Shown in pieces: positions 1-6,844 of a stretch of DNA of 8,197 bases. Location: NCBI GenBank assembly GCA_002689735.1, contig NZHS01000009.1, positions 4,018 through 12,214 of the forward strand. Reading direction: 5' to 3'. This DNA comes from Flavobacteriales bacterium. GTDB taxonomy: Bacteria; Bacteroidota; Bacteroidia; Flavobacteriales; BACL11. Position numbers and translations under genes: made by a program. The notes under the pieces were generated by a model that searched no databases, was not told the origin of the DNA, and was given only the letters and a program-made list of their open reading frames with translations. The number at the start of each line of letters is the position of its first letter. The stretch's first letter is position 1.

Positions 1-576
1 TATAATAAGATAAGTTTAAAAAATGATTCAATTTTTTTACCAGCAAAGATGTTATTAGATTTTAACTCAATTGCTCAAGGCTACACTGTTGATTTAATAG
101 CTAATCTTTTTGATTTAAAAGGATTAAATAATTATCTAATTGAAATTGGAGGTGAGATTCGAGCTAAAGGATATAATGCTGATAATGAAATTTGGAAAAT
201 AGGAGTTGATAAGCCATCAGAAGAAATTAACGCTCAAGATCGTTTTCAGTTTATTTTAAAGTTAAATAATAAATCTCTAGCAACATCTGGAAATTATAGA
301 AAGTTCTACATTGAAGATGGAGTTAAGTATTCGCACGTTATTAATCCTTTTAATGGTTTTCCAGCAAAAAACAGGTTACTTAGTGTAACTGTTATTCATG
401 ATGATTGTATGTATGCAGATGCTTATGCTACTGCTTTTATGGTTATGGGATTAAAACAGTCAAAAATATTTTTAGAAGAAAATAATAATCTAGAGGCTTA
501 TTTTATCTTTACAAAAGATAATGGAGAGTTAGGGAAATTTGTTTCTGAAAGTTTTAATCGACGAATCTTAAATTAA
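1..576 (+). CDS. apbE: FAD:protein FMN transferase ApbE, C-terminal part (5' end outside window)
   Basis: The reading frame is open from base 1 with no start needed, so this is the last 191 residues of a protein that is usually about 320-340 residues long. ApbE is a periplasmic, often lipid-anchored enzyme that uses FAD and Mg2+ to attach FMN to a Ser/Thr of target proteins such as NqrB, NqrC and RnfG. Visible family motifs in order are LDFNSIAQGYTVD near the fragment start (the LDxGxIAKGxAxD element), IEIGGEIRAKG, ATSGNYRKFY, HVINPFNGFP (family form HIIDPxTGxP) and ADAYATAFMVMG, which carries the acidic metal-binding region. An internal ATG at 49 lies just before the first motif and is not the true start. 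An NqrM-like gene follows on the opposite strand, so the natural partner is Na+-NQR, whose genes would lie upstream outside the window. RnfG-type targets cannot be excluded. Confidence 0.93.
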   Translation, partial: YNKISLKNDSIFLPAKMLLDFNSIAQGYTVDLIANLFDLKGLNNYLIEIGGEIRAKGYNADNEIWKIGVDKPSEEINAQDRFQFILKLNNKSLATSGNYRKFYIEDGVKYSHVINPFNGFPAKNRLLSVTVIHDDCMYADAYATAFMVMGLKQSKIFLEENNNLEAYFIFTKDNGELGKFVSESFNRRILN

Positions 577-764
577 GATTCATTAGGGCAAATTTCTTCA
601 GCCGTTTTACCGCAATAGCCACAACTTTCTCCTTCTTTAATTAGAAATGGATTTTGACTTGCACAGGTGCCAGCAAATTTTCCATCCTTTTTAAGTATAA
701 TTTTAATTCCAATTCCTATAAAGACAAACATTAACATTAAAACGGTAATTGCAAAGATTTTCAT
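573..764 (-). CDS. nqrM: NqrM-like (DUF539) small membrane protein for Na+-NQR maturation
   Basis: This 63-residue protein has one N-terminal membrane segment (about residues 4-24), two lysines after it, and then a short soluble tail with four cysteines at 34, 48, 51 and 59. The arrangement GTCAS, CGYCGK and a final Cys matches the NqrM/DUF539 plan (GSCGG, CxxCGG, C). NqrM is needed to assemble active Na+-NQR, probably by delivering iron to the Cys-ligated site between NqrD and NqrE. The adjacent apbE supports this, since apbE and nqrM are standard companions of nqrABCDEF. The orientation is unusual: it converges on apbE and the two stop codons overlap by four bases, so it cannot share the nqr/apbE transcript. 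The ATG at 764 is the only start that keeps the membrane segment; an in-frame stop lies four codons upstream. The family call rests on the cysteine pattern and context, not on an alignment. Confidence 0.78.
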   Translation of the reverse strand: MKIFAITVLMLMFVFIGIGIKIILKKDGKFAGTCASQNPFLIKEGESCGYCGKTAEEICPNES

Positions 765-768
765 GATG

Positions 769-776
769 CAAATTTA
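769..776 (-). promoter_or_regulatory. Candidate -7 element of the nqrM-like gene
   Basis: On the - strand this reads TAAATTTG, a full match to the Bacteroidota -7 consensus TAnnTTTG. Only four bases separate it from the ATG at 764, so transcription would begin at or next to the start codon and give a leaderless or nearly leaderless mRNA. No TTTG-type -33 element is found at the usual distance. The surrounding DNA is almost pure A+T, so a chance match is possible. Confidence 0.4.
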
Positions 777-832
777 ATTAAAAATTATGTTAATTTAATT
801 AATATATCAATTAAGGTAGTTATATAAATGCA

Positions 833-840
833 TATGTTTG
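833..840 (+). promoter_or_regulatory. Candidate -7 element of mazG
   Basis: The sequence TATGTTTG matches the Bacteroidota TAnnTTTG -7 consensus and lies 16 bases before the mazG ATG. This predicts a leader of about 10-12 bases. I find no convincing -33 TTTG at the expected spacing. It lies in the divergent gap between the nqrM-like gene and mazG. Confidence 0.5.
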
Positions 841-856
841 TTTAAAATCAAATTCA

Positions 857-1630
857 ATGAAAAATAAAGCTAAAGCATTTATAAGACTAGTCGAAATCAT
901 GGATCGGCTTAGAGAAGAATGTCCTTGGGATAAGAAACAAACTATAGATAGTTTAAGGTATTTAACTATTGAGGAAATGTATGAGCTGTCTGATGCTATT
1001 TTAGATAAAAATATGGATGAGATAAAAAAAGAGCTTGGTGATTTAATGTTACATATTGTTTTTTATTCAAGGATAGCATCAGAAAAAAAACATTTTGATA
1101 TTACAGATGTGTTGGATAGTATTTCTGATAAATTAATTCATAGACACCCTCATATTTATGGAGATGTAGTCGCTAATGATGTTAAACAGGTAAAAGAAAA
1201 CTGGGAAAAGTTGAAATTAAAAGAAGGAAAAAAATCTGTTTTAGAAGGAGTTCCAAAATCGTTACCTGCAATTGTTAAAGCTTACAGAATTCAAGAAAAA
1301 GTTCGTGGAATTGGATTTGATTGGCAAAATAAAAATCAGGTTTGGGATAAATTTCAAGAAGAAATAGAGGAATTCCAGAGAGAAGAAAAGAAAAATGATT
1401 CTGAAAAAATGGAAGAAGAATTTGGTGATGTTTTATTTTCATTAGTTAATTATTCTCGATTTGTAAATATAAATCCTGAAGATGCTTTAGAAAAAACAAA
1501 CAAAAAATTTATTAGAAGGTTTCAATTTATGGAACAAAAAATTAAAGAAGACGGTTTGGATCTATCTAAATTGTCATTTGAGCAGATGAATACTTTCTGG
1601 GACATGGCAAAAATTGCGTGTCTTAAATAA
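857..1630 (+). CDS. mazG: Nucleoside triphosphate pyrophosphohydrolase MazG
   Basis: MazG hydrolyses (d)NTPs to the monophosphate and pyrophosphate in the cytosol. It cleans the nucleotide pool and, in some bacteria, influences ppGpp level. At 257 residues it matches the usual full-length two-domain protein (E. coli about 263). The first domain begins with the signature EECPWDKKQT (20-29) and carries the metal-binding pattern E39-E40...E43 followed by E59-L-G-D62. The conserved HRHPHIYGD lies at 95-103. The second domain repeats the pattern with E168-E169...E172 and E188-F-G-D191. Both sets of acidic residues are intact, so both domains look catalytically competent, although in E. coli mainly the C-terminal one is active. 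It appears to be a single-gene transcript, followed by a 96-base gap. The ATG at 857 directly precedes the conserved N-terminal region. Confidence 0.97.
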   Translation: MKNKAKAFIRLVEIMDRLREECPWDKKQTIDSLRYLTIEEMYELSDAILDKNMDEIKKELGDLMLHIVFYSRIASEKKHFDITDVLDSISDKLIHRHPHIYGDVVANDVKQVKENWEKLKLKEGKKSVLEGVPKSLPAIVKAYRIQEKVRGIGFDWQNKNQVWDKFQEEIEEFQREEKKNDSEKMEEEFGDVLFSLVNYSRFVNINPEDALEKTNKKFIRRFQFMEQKIKEDGLDLSKLSFEQMNTFWDMAKIACLK

Positions 1631-1692
1631 AGTATTAATTAACTTTTGTCGTCTAATAAATATTGGTGTATCTTATTAATTTCTTAATATAC

Positions 1693-1700
1693 TATATTTG
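1693..1700 (+). promoter_or_regulatory. Candidate -7 element for the VTC/recG operon
   Basis: TATATTTG matches TAnnTTTG and ends 26 bases before the GTG start of the first operon gene. It is the only such match in the 96-base gap after mazG. A properly spaced -33 TTTG is not seen; the nearest ATTG (1662-1665) is 27 bases away, which is too far. If real, it would drive the six-gene block up to recG. Confidence 0.45.
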
Positions 1701-1726
1701 TTAAATAATTGTTAAATTAACTAAAA

Positions 1727-2137
1727 GTGAAAAATTCTATTTACATACTCTTTTTTTTATTGCTAGTTTGTTCTTGTGAAAAAGAAGCAGGAGAAGGTGG
1801 TACATCTTCAATTGTTGGTTCTGTGTATAAAATTTCTACATATTATAATGTATTAACTCAACAGAATGATACGGTATATTATCAATTAGATTCAGGTGAA
1901 GATATTTACATAATATATTCTGATGATGAAAATGATTTTTATGATGATAATATTGAGACAAATTGGAATGGTCAGTATCGATTTGATTATTTAAGGAAAG
2001 GAGATTATACAGTTTTTATTTATGCTGATAGTACAGATAATTTAAATGTAAGCTATGATTACCCTATATTTCATCATGTAACTATTGAAGAAAATAATGC
2101 AACATATACTTTGCCAGACTTTGTTATTGAAAAATGA
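1727..2137 (+). CDS. Small lipoprotein with carboxypeptidase-regulatory-like beta domain
   Basis: The 136-residue product starts with a lipoprotein signal: a Lys, a hydrophobic run to about residue 14, and the lipobox V-C-S-C with the lipidated Cys at 17. The acidic Gly-rich stretch that follows (EKEAGEGG) suits a flexible tether and surface or outer-membrane sorting in Bacteroidota. The rest is a single beta-rich domain. It begins SIVGSVY and contains GQYRFDYLRKGDYTVFIYAD, a pattern typical of carboxypeptidase-regulatory-like or Cna-B-like beta sandwiches. No catalytic residues are apparent. The start is GTG, with no in-frame ATG that would keep the signal. Its stop overlaps the ATG of the polyphosphate polymerase (ATGA), so the two are probably translationally coupled and functionally linked. 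The exact function is not known; a structural or docking role at the envelope is inference. Confidence 0.8.
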   Translation: MKNSIYILFFLLLVCSCEKEAGEGGTSSIVGSVYKISTYYNVLTQQNDTVYYQLDSGEDIYIIYSDDENDFYDDNIETNWNGQYRFDYLRKGDYTVFIYADSTDNLNVSYDYPIFHHVTIEENNATYTLPDFVIEK

Positions 2138-2880
2138 AAGTAGCTGAACATATTAATGAATTTTTACCAACCACTCTAGAGAAAATGGATGGTGTAAAAT
2201 TATTAAGTAGGTCCGACACAAAATTTGCATTTAGTGTTAATATTTTAGAGGATTTAATTAATAGACTTACTCCATTTTATAATGTTTTAGAAATTGATGG
2301 AAAAAGAAAGCATGATTACAAATCTTTATACTTTGATACTGAAGATCGTAAGTTTTATAATGACCATCATAATCAAAGAGTTAATAGGCATAAGGTAAGA
2401 TATAGAGAATATGTAGACTCGGGCCTAGTTTTTTTAGAAATAAAGTGTAAGAATAATAAAGGCAAAACAATTAAGAAAAGATTACAGGTTGATAAAATCT
2501 ACGATAGTCTAACAGCTGATCATCAAAATTACGTGGATAAGATTATTGGATTTCCATTGAAAATTAAATCAACACAATGGATTAATTTTAGTAGAATCAC
2601 TTTAGTTCACAAAAAAGCAAAAGAAAGATTAACAATAGACTTAAATCTTAATTTCCATAACAATCAAAATAAAGGAAATTTAAATAAAATTATAATTGCA
2701 GAAGTAAAGCAGGAAAGGATGAAGAGATCATCTGATTTTATTAGAATTGCAAAAGAGATGAATATCTACCCAATGAGAATTAGTAAATATTGTTTCTCAT
2801 CATTTAACTTAGATAATTCACTTAAACAAAATCGATTTAAAGAAAAACAAATTTTTATAAATAAAATAACAAATAATTAA
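2134..2880 (+). CDS. VTC-domain polyphosphate polymerase
   Basis: This 248-residue soluble protein matches the VTC domain, the tunnel-shaped triphosphate-tunnel (CYTH-like) fold that in yeast Vtc4 makes inorganic polyphosphate from ATP. Features expected for tunnel basic residues and metal ligands are present in order: R26-S-D-T-K30; YFDTED at 66-71; R82 and the cluster H86-K-V-R89-Y-R91; E102-I-K104-C-K106; K114/K115/R116; E190-V-K192; and S217-K218-Y219 near the C terminus. The REY/EIKCK and EVK/SKY elements are the most diagnostic. There is no signal peptide or membrane segment, so it should act in the cytosol. It overlaps the lipoprotein gene by four bases and lies two bases before the DUF4956 membrane protein, a recurrent partner in bacteria. 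Bacterial members are commonly annotated as polyphosphate polymerases by homology. The reaction in this organism is inferred. Confidence 0.9.
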   Translation: MKVAEHINEFLPTTLEKMDGVKLLSRSDTKFAFSVNILEDLINRLTPFYNVLEIDGKRKHDYKSLYFDTEDRKFYNDHHNQRVNRHKVRYREYVDSGLVFLEIKCKNNKGKTIKKRLQVDKIYDSLTADHQNYVDKIIGFPLKIKSTQWINFSRITLVHKKAKERLTIDLNLNFHNNQNKGNLNKIIIAEVKQERMKRSSDFIRIAKEMNIYPMRISKYCFSSFNLDNSLKQNRFKEKQIFINKITNN

Positions 2881-2882
2881 AT

Positions 2883-3524
2883 ATGTCATTACTACTAATT
2901 TTACTTGATGGATTAGAGTTTTTAGGAACTCCTCTTTTTGATTCCAAAGACTTTTTTAAACTGATTGTTAAAGCTGCTTTTAACTTAGCAATGATATTAG
3001 TAATTGTTCGCTACATATACTACCCAATTACTAAAAATAAGGATTATTTATTTACTTATCTTTTAATAAGTTTAACTGTTTTTTTACTTTGTATCCTCTT
3101 AGACAGCGTTAAAATTGAATTAGCCTTTGCATTAGGGCTTTTTGCAATTTTTGGGATTATAAGATACAGAACTGATCCAATTCCAATTAAAGAGATGACT
3201 TATCTTTTTTTAGTGATTGGCGTTTCAGTAATAAATGCTTTAGCAAATAAGAAAATCAGTTATTCGGAGCTTGTATTTGCTAATTTTTTGATTATTGCAG
3301 TTACATTTGGGTTAGAAAGGATTTGGCTTCTAAGACACGAAACACGTAAAAATGTAATTTATGAGAGAATCGATTTGATAGGTCCTGAAAAAAGAGATGA
3401 ACTTATAAAAGACTTAAAAGATAGAACAGGTATAGATGTTGTTAGAGTTGAAATTAGGAGAATAGATTTTCTAAAGGATATTGCTTATTTGCGTATTTTC
3501 TATTATGAGAACGATAATAGCTAG
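2883..3524 (+). CDS. DUF4956 polytopic inner-membrane protein
   Basis: This is a 213-residue membrane protein with about four to five predicted spans (roughly 27-47, 55-74, 80-93, 105-121 and 127-146) and a soluble C-terminal domain of about 65 residues rich in charged residues. The block LGLFAIFGIIRYRT (84-97), followed by PIPIKEMTYLF (99-109) and VINAL (116-120), is the hallmark of DUF4956. The family has no firmly established biochemical role but is repeatedly encoded next to VTC polyphosphate polymerases. Yeast VTC combines the polymerase with a membrane domain that moves the chain across the bilayer. By analogy, this protein could be the membrane partner or conduit for polyphosphate; that is inference. 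It starts two bases after the polymerase stop and overlaps the next gene by 20 bases, indicating tight co-expression. Confidence 0.88.
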   Translation: MSLLLILLDGLEFLGTPLFDSKDFFKLIVKAAFNLAMILVIVRYIYYPITKNKDYLFTYLLISLTVFLLCILLDSVKIELAFALGLFAIFGIIRYRTDPIPIKEMTYLFLVIGVSVINALANKKISYSELVFANFLIIAVTFGLERIWLLRHETRKNVIYERIDLIGPEKRDELIKDLKDRTGIDVVRVEIRRIDFLKDIAYLRIFYYENDNS

Positions 3525-4143
3525 TATTTTCTTTTTTTCTTTATTTAGTTATGACTCAAATGCCCAGCAAAATGATTTTCAACTTTGGAATACTTTAAAA
3601 CTAAGTAAGAAAATTAATAAATCTTTAAGAGCAGATCTTAAGTATGGGGCAAGATTTAGAGAAAACGCCTCTCTCTTGTCAACTCAATTCGTTGATTTTA
3701 AAGTAAAATATAAAGAAAATAAAAGATGGAGCTTTGCTATTGGTTATAGATCAATTTCTGATTACTCCATTTCAAATAATTTAGAGTTTAAAAATAGATT
3801 CTATGCTGATGCTTATTTTTCTAAGAAGTTAAAAAGATATTTCTTTAGTATAAGAAATAGAGTCTTAACTCAATTTAATAATAATGTTTCAAAAGAAGTT
3901 CTAAGGCAGAAGTATAAGCTGGCATATAACATAAAAAAAACTAAGCTTCTTCCATCTATTTCAGTTGAGCTTTTTTATAGTTTAGATAACTATTTTTATA
4001 AAATCAGAAATTCATTTGAATTAGCTTATCCATTAAATAAAAAGATGGATTTTAGTTTAGTTTATAAAATTGAAAATGAATTTAATGTTGTTGATCCATT
4101 TACTCTTTTTATTTTTGAGCCTAAGATTAGTTATAAATTATAG
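3505..4143 (+). CDS. DUF2490 family outer-membrane beta-barrel protein
   Basis: From the ATG at 3505 the product has 212 residues and a clean Sec signal peptide: M-R-T, a hydrophobic core to about residue 14, and an S-N-A site for cleavage before Gln21. The mature part begins QQNDFQLWNTLKLSKKI, matching the start of DUF2490 proteins. It then runs as alternating amphipathic strands (for example WSFAIGYRSISDY and DFSLVYKIENEF) ending FIFEPKISYKL, as expected of a small outer-membrane barrel. A longer TTG start at 3481 would put eight extra residues before the signal peptide and is less likely. The 20-base overlap with the DUF4956 gene points to translational coupling. DUF2490 has no proven function. 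Its co-occurrence with VTC and DUF4956 suggests it belongs to the same envelope system. Confidence 0.83.
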   Translation: MRTIIASIFFFSLFSYDSNAQQNDFQLWNTLKLSKKINKSLRADLKYGARFRENASLLSTQFVDFKVKYKENKRWSFAIGYRSISDYSISNNLEFKNRFYADAYFSKKLKRYFFSIRNRVLTQFNNNVSKEVLRQKYKLAYNIKKTKLLPSISVELFYSLDNYFYKIRNSFELAYPLNKKMDFSLVYKIENEFNVVDPFTLFIFEPKISYKL

Positions 4144-4632
4144 ATGATTGAACAAAAAATTAATACTAGTTTCTTCATAGCTGATTTAGATGAGCTTTCA
4201 ACAGATGAGCAAATGCTTGTTGAGAAGGCTCAAAATATTTTAAAAACATCCTACTCTTCATATTCAGGTTTTTCAGTTGGAGCTAGTGTGTTATTGGATA
4301 ATGGAGTTACTGTTGAAGGTAGTAATCAAGAAAATGTTGCATATCCTTCAGGATTATGCGCAGAAAGAGTAGCTTTATTTTATACAGGTGCTCAATATCC
4401 AAACAGCACAATCAAAACTATTGCAATTTCAGCTTTATCTAAATCATTTGAGATTAAAGATTATATCAGCCCATGCGGAGCATGCCGTCAGGTAATGGCA
4501 GAATATGAAGAAAAACAGAATGCAAAAATTAAGGTTTTATTACACTCCCCAAATGACAAAGTTTTAATTTCAAATTCAGTGGAGGATTTACTTCCTTTTG
4601 TATTTAGAAGTCCTTTTCTGAAAAGGTTTTAG
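4144..4632 (+). CDS. cdd: Cytidine deaminase
   Basis: Cytidine deaminase converts cytidine and deoxycytidine to (deoxy)uridine plus ammonia in pyrimidine salvage. The 162-residue protein has the homotetrameric-type active site: the Zn ligand and proton-shuttle motif C72-A-E74 and the second motif P110-C111-G-A-C114. The substrate-binding stretch is YSGFSVGA (40-47), with the ribose-contacting N-E-N motif here reading NQENVAYPSGLCAER (61-75). An N-terminal extension of about 25 residues compared with the Bacillus type is common in Bacteroidota versions. The ATG follows the DUF2490 stop with no gap, and recG begins seven bases after its own stop. It is therefore co-transcribed with the polyphosphate genes, though no functional link is evident. 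Confidence 0.96.
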   Translation: MIEQKINTSFFIADLDELSTDEQMLVEKAQNILKTSYSSYSGFSVGASVLLDNGVTVEGSNQENVAYPSGLCAERVALFYTGAQYPNSTIKTIAISALSKSFEIKDYISPCGACRQVMAEYEEKQNAKIKVLLHSPNDKVLISNSVEDLLPFVFRSPFLKRF

Positions 4633-4639
4633 TATTGTC

Positions 4640-6736
4640 ATGCATATCCTCTCCACACCAATAGAATATCTTAAAGGGGTTGGACCAATTCGTTCCGAGC
4701 TCCTAAAAAAAGAATTAAATATTTTTACATATGAAGATTTATTGTTTCATTTTCCTTTTAGGTATATTGATAAAAGTAATGTTCATTTAATTTCTCAGAT
4801 TAATGACTCTTTTCCTCATGTTCAGTTTAAGGGAAGAATAAAGAAAATTGAAGAAAAAGGAAACAAGAGATCAAAAAGATTGATTGCTTATTTTCAGGAC
4901 TCATCAGGAGTCATTGAATTGATATGGTTTAAATCTATAAGATGGATCAAGCAAAATATAGATTTGAATAAGGAATATATTGTTTTTGGAAAACCTTCTT
5001 TCTTTTCTGGAAAACCAAATTTAGTTCATCCAGATTTAGATGCTATGGATGGTGTTAAAGAAGATTTTATGGGTTTACATGGAGTTTATTCAACAACAGA
5101 AAAATTGATAAATAAAGGGTTAAATAGCAGAGCGATATCTAAGCTAGTTAAAAACTTACTTCCACTTCTTGAAAATAATATTGAAGAGAACTTATCAGAT
5201 GAAGTTTTAACTAAATTTAAAATACCAAAGAAAAAAAATGCTCTAATAAATATCCATATTTCAAAGGATCTTAAAATCTTAGAAAGAGCTCAAAAAAGAT
5301 TAAAATTTGAGGAGTTATTCTTTCTTCAATTACACCTACTAAAGTCCAAACAATTAAGAAAAACTAAAACTATTGGCTATTCATTAACTGATATTGGAGA
5401 AAATTTTAATGATTTTTATAACAATCATCTTAAATTTCCACTTACCAATGCACAAAAAAAAGTGATAAAGGAAATTCGTGCTGATGTTAAAAATAATCAG
5501 CAAATGAACAGATTGTTACAAGGGGATGTTGGTAGTGGAAAAACAATAGTTGCTCTTTTAAGTATGTTAATTGCTATTGATAACGGTTACCAAGCTTGCA
5601 TCATGGCTCCAACTGAAATATTAGCTCAACAACATTTTAAAACAATTTCTCAAGAGCTAAAATCTTTAAATATTAATATAGATATTTTAACAGGTTCAAA
5701 AAAATCAAAAGCTAGAAAGATATTATTAGAAGAATTAAAAAATGGTGATATAAATCTTCTAATAGGAACACACGCATTATTAGAAGATACAGTTGAATTT
5801 AGTAATCTTGGCTTTGTTGTTATTGATGAACAGCATAGGTTTGGAGTTGCACAAAGAGCTAAGTTATGGAAAAAGAATAAGTACCCTCCTCATATTTTAG
5901 TTATGACAGCTACTCCCATTCCTAGAACACTTTCTATGACACTATACGGAGATTTAGATGTTTCCGTAATAGATGAACTTCCTCCCGGAAGAAAAGAAAT
6001 AAAAACATTATGGAAGTCGGATAGTTCGCGATTAAATATTATCCGTTTTATGCATGAACAAATCAAAGAAGGAAGACAGGTATATATTGTTTTTCCACTA
6101 ATAGATGAGAGTGCAAAATTAGATTACAAAAATCTAATTGAAGGTTTTGATTCAATTGTTAGAGAATTTCCTCTCCCAGATTTTCAAGTAAGTGTTGTGC
6201 ATGGCCAGATGAAATCTGCCGATAAAGAATATGAAATGCAAAGATTTGTTGAAGGGAAAACAGATATTTTAGTTGCAACAACAGTTATTGAAGTAGGAGT
6301 AAATGTTCCAAATGCATCTGTAATGGTTATTGAAAGCGCTGAGAGATTTGGCTTATCACAATTACATCAGCTTAGAGGAAGAGTTGGAAGGGGAGCAAAT
6401 CAATCCTATTGTGTTCTTATGAGTGGGCATAAAGTTAGTGCTGATGGAAAGACTCGATTACAAACAATGGTTGATACAAATGATGGATTTAAATTAGCTG
6501 AAGTTGATTTAAAATTAAGAGGTCCAGGTGATATGATGGGCACAAAACAAAGTGGTTTGCTCAATTTTAAAATTGCTGATCTTATTAAGGATAATAAGAT
6601 ACTAATTTATGCTAGAGAACAGGCACAGATTTTATTGGAAGATGATTTTGATTTATCTAAATCTGAAAACATCAATATTGCAAGGTTTTATAGGCCATAT
6701 GCTAGAGAAAGGATGGGATGGAGTAGAATTAGTTAA
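4640..6736 (+). CDS. recG: ATP-dependent DNA helicase RecG
   Basis: RecG is a superfamily 2 double-stranded DNA translocase that remodels stalled forks and branch-migrates Holliday junctions. At 698 residues it is full length (E. coli 693). The N-terminal region contains the wedge OB-fold with a helix-hairpin-helix-like start (IEYLKGVGPIRSELL). The helicase core follows: Q294-G-D-V-G-S-G-K301-T (Walker A), D396-E-Q-H399 (motif II), M422-T-A-T-P-I-P-R-T (motif III), STTVIEVGVNVP-like ATTVIEVGVNVP (motif V) and Q577-L-R-G-R-V-G-R584 (motif VI). The C terminus ends in the usual RFYRPYARERMGW-type tail. All catalytic residues are present. It is the last gene of the operon. Its stop codon abuts the 3' end of the SRP RNA gene on the opposite strand, so read-through transcripts would be antisense to that RNA. 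Confidence 0.98.
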   Translation: MHILSTPIEYLKGVGPIRSELLKKELNIFTYEDLLFHFPFRYIDKSNVHLISQINDSFPHVQFKGRIKKIEEKGNKRSKRLIAYFQDSSGVIELIWFKSIRWIKQNIDLNKEYIVFGKPSFFSGKPNLVHPDLDAMDGVKEDFMGLHGVYSTTEKLINKGLNSRAISKLVKNLLPLLENNIEENLSDEVLTKFKIPKKKNALINIHISKDLKILERAQKRLKFEELFFLQLHLLKSKQLRKTKTIGYSLTDIGENFNDFYNNHLKFPLTNAQKKVIKEIRADVKNNQQMNRLLQGDVGSGKTIVALLSMLIAIDNGYQACIMAPTEILAQQHFKTISQELKSLNINIDILTGSKKSKARKILLEELKNGDINLLIGTHALLEDTVEFSNLGFVVIDEQHRFGVAQRAKLWKKNKYPPHILVMTATPIPRTLSMTLYGDLDVSVIDELPPGRKEIKTLWKSDSSRLNIIRFMHEQIKEGRQVYIVFPLIDESAKLDYKNLIEGFDSIVREFPLPDFQVSVVHGQMKSADKEYEMQRFVEGKTDILVATTVIEVGVNVPNASVMVIESAERFGLSQLHQLRGRVGRGANQSYCVLMSGHKVSADGKTRLQTMVDTNDGFKLAEVDLKLRGPGDMMGTKQSGLLNFKIADLIKDNKILIYAREQAQILLEDDFDLSKSENINIARFYRPYARERMGWSRIS

Positions 6737-6838
6737 AAAGGGTAAGCTATTTGTATCGCACCGCTACAACCTAATACCCTTGCTACATTCCTGTCCTGGG
6801 GGAGTTCTTAGGGAGCTGGTCGTACAAGACTTACCCTT
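6737..6838 (-). ncRNA. ffs: Small bacterial signal recognition particle RNA (4.5S RNA type)
   Basis: Read on the - strand, this 102-base stretch folds as a long hairpin with the SRP domain IV at its tip. The order is CAGG (6798-6795), ACA, the GGAA tetraloop (6791-6788), TGT, and AGCA (6784-6781). ACA pairs with TGT, and CAGG/AGCA forms the symmetric internal loop that binds the Ffh M domain, exactly as in E. coli 4.5S RNA. The ends close by nine pairs, AAGGGTAAG against CTTACCCTT (6830-6838 with 6738-6746), and TTGTA/TACAA lies just inside. A run of U (from 6739 down to 6735) follows the closing helix and may serve as the terminator. The segment is much richer in G+C than its surroundings. 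It acts with Ffh and FtsY in co-translational membrane targeting. Length and structure fit the small SRP RNA without an Alu domain. Exact ends are estimated to within a few bases. Confidence 0.93.
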
Positions 6839-6844
6839 AGCTCG

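Noticed and set aside
49..51. ATG as the start of apbE
   Set aside because: The frame is open to base 1, and the conserved ApbE core requires a long N-terminal part that is outside the window.
771..800. Repeated AATTTAATTA-like words between the nqrM-like gene and mazG
   Set aside because: Low-complexity A+T sequence; the copies are short and expected by chance at this composition.
1629..1646. AAAGT/ACTTT inverted repeat after mazG as a terminator
   Set aside because: Only five mostly A-T pairs with an eight-base loop and a short T-run; too weak to call.
3481..3504. Upstream TTG start for the DUF2490 gene
   Set aside because: It would add eight residues before a well-formed signal peptide; ATG 3505 gives the standard layout.
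6737..6838. Riboswitch or + strand structured leader for the DUF4199 gene
   Set aside because: The domain IV core, the U-tract after the closing helix and the promoter all read correctly only on the - strand as SRP RNA.
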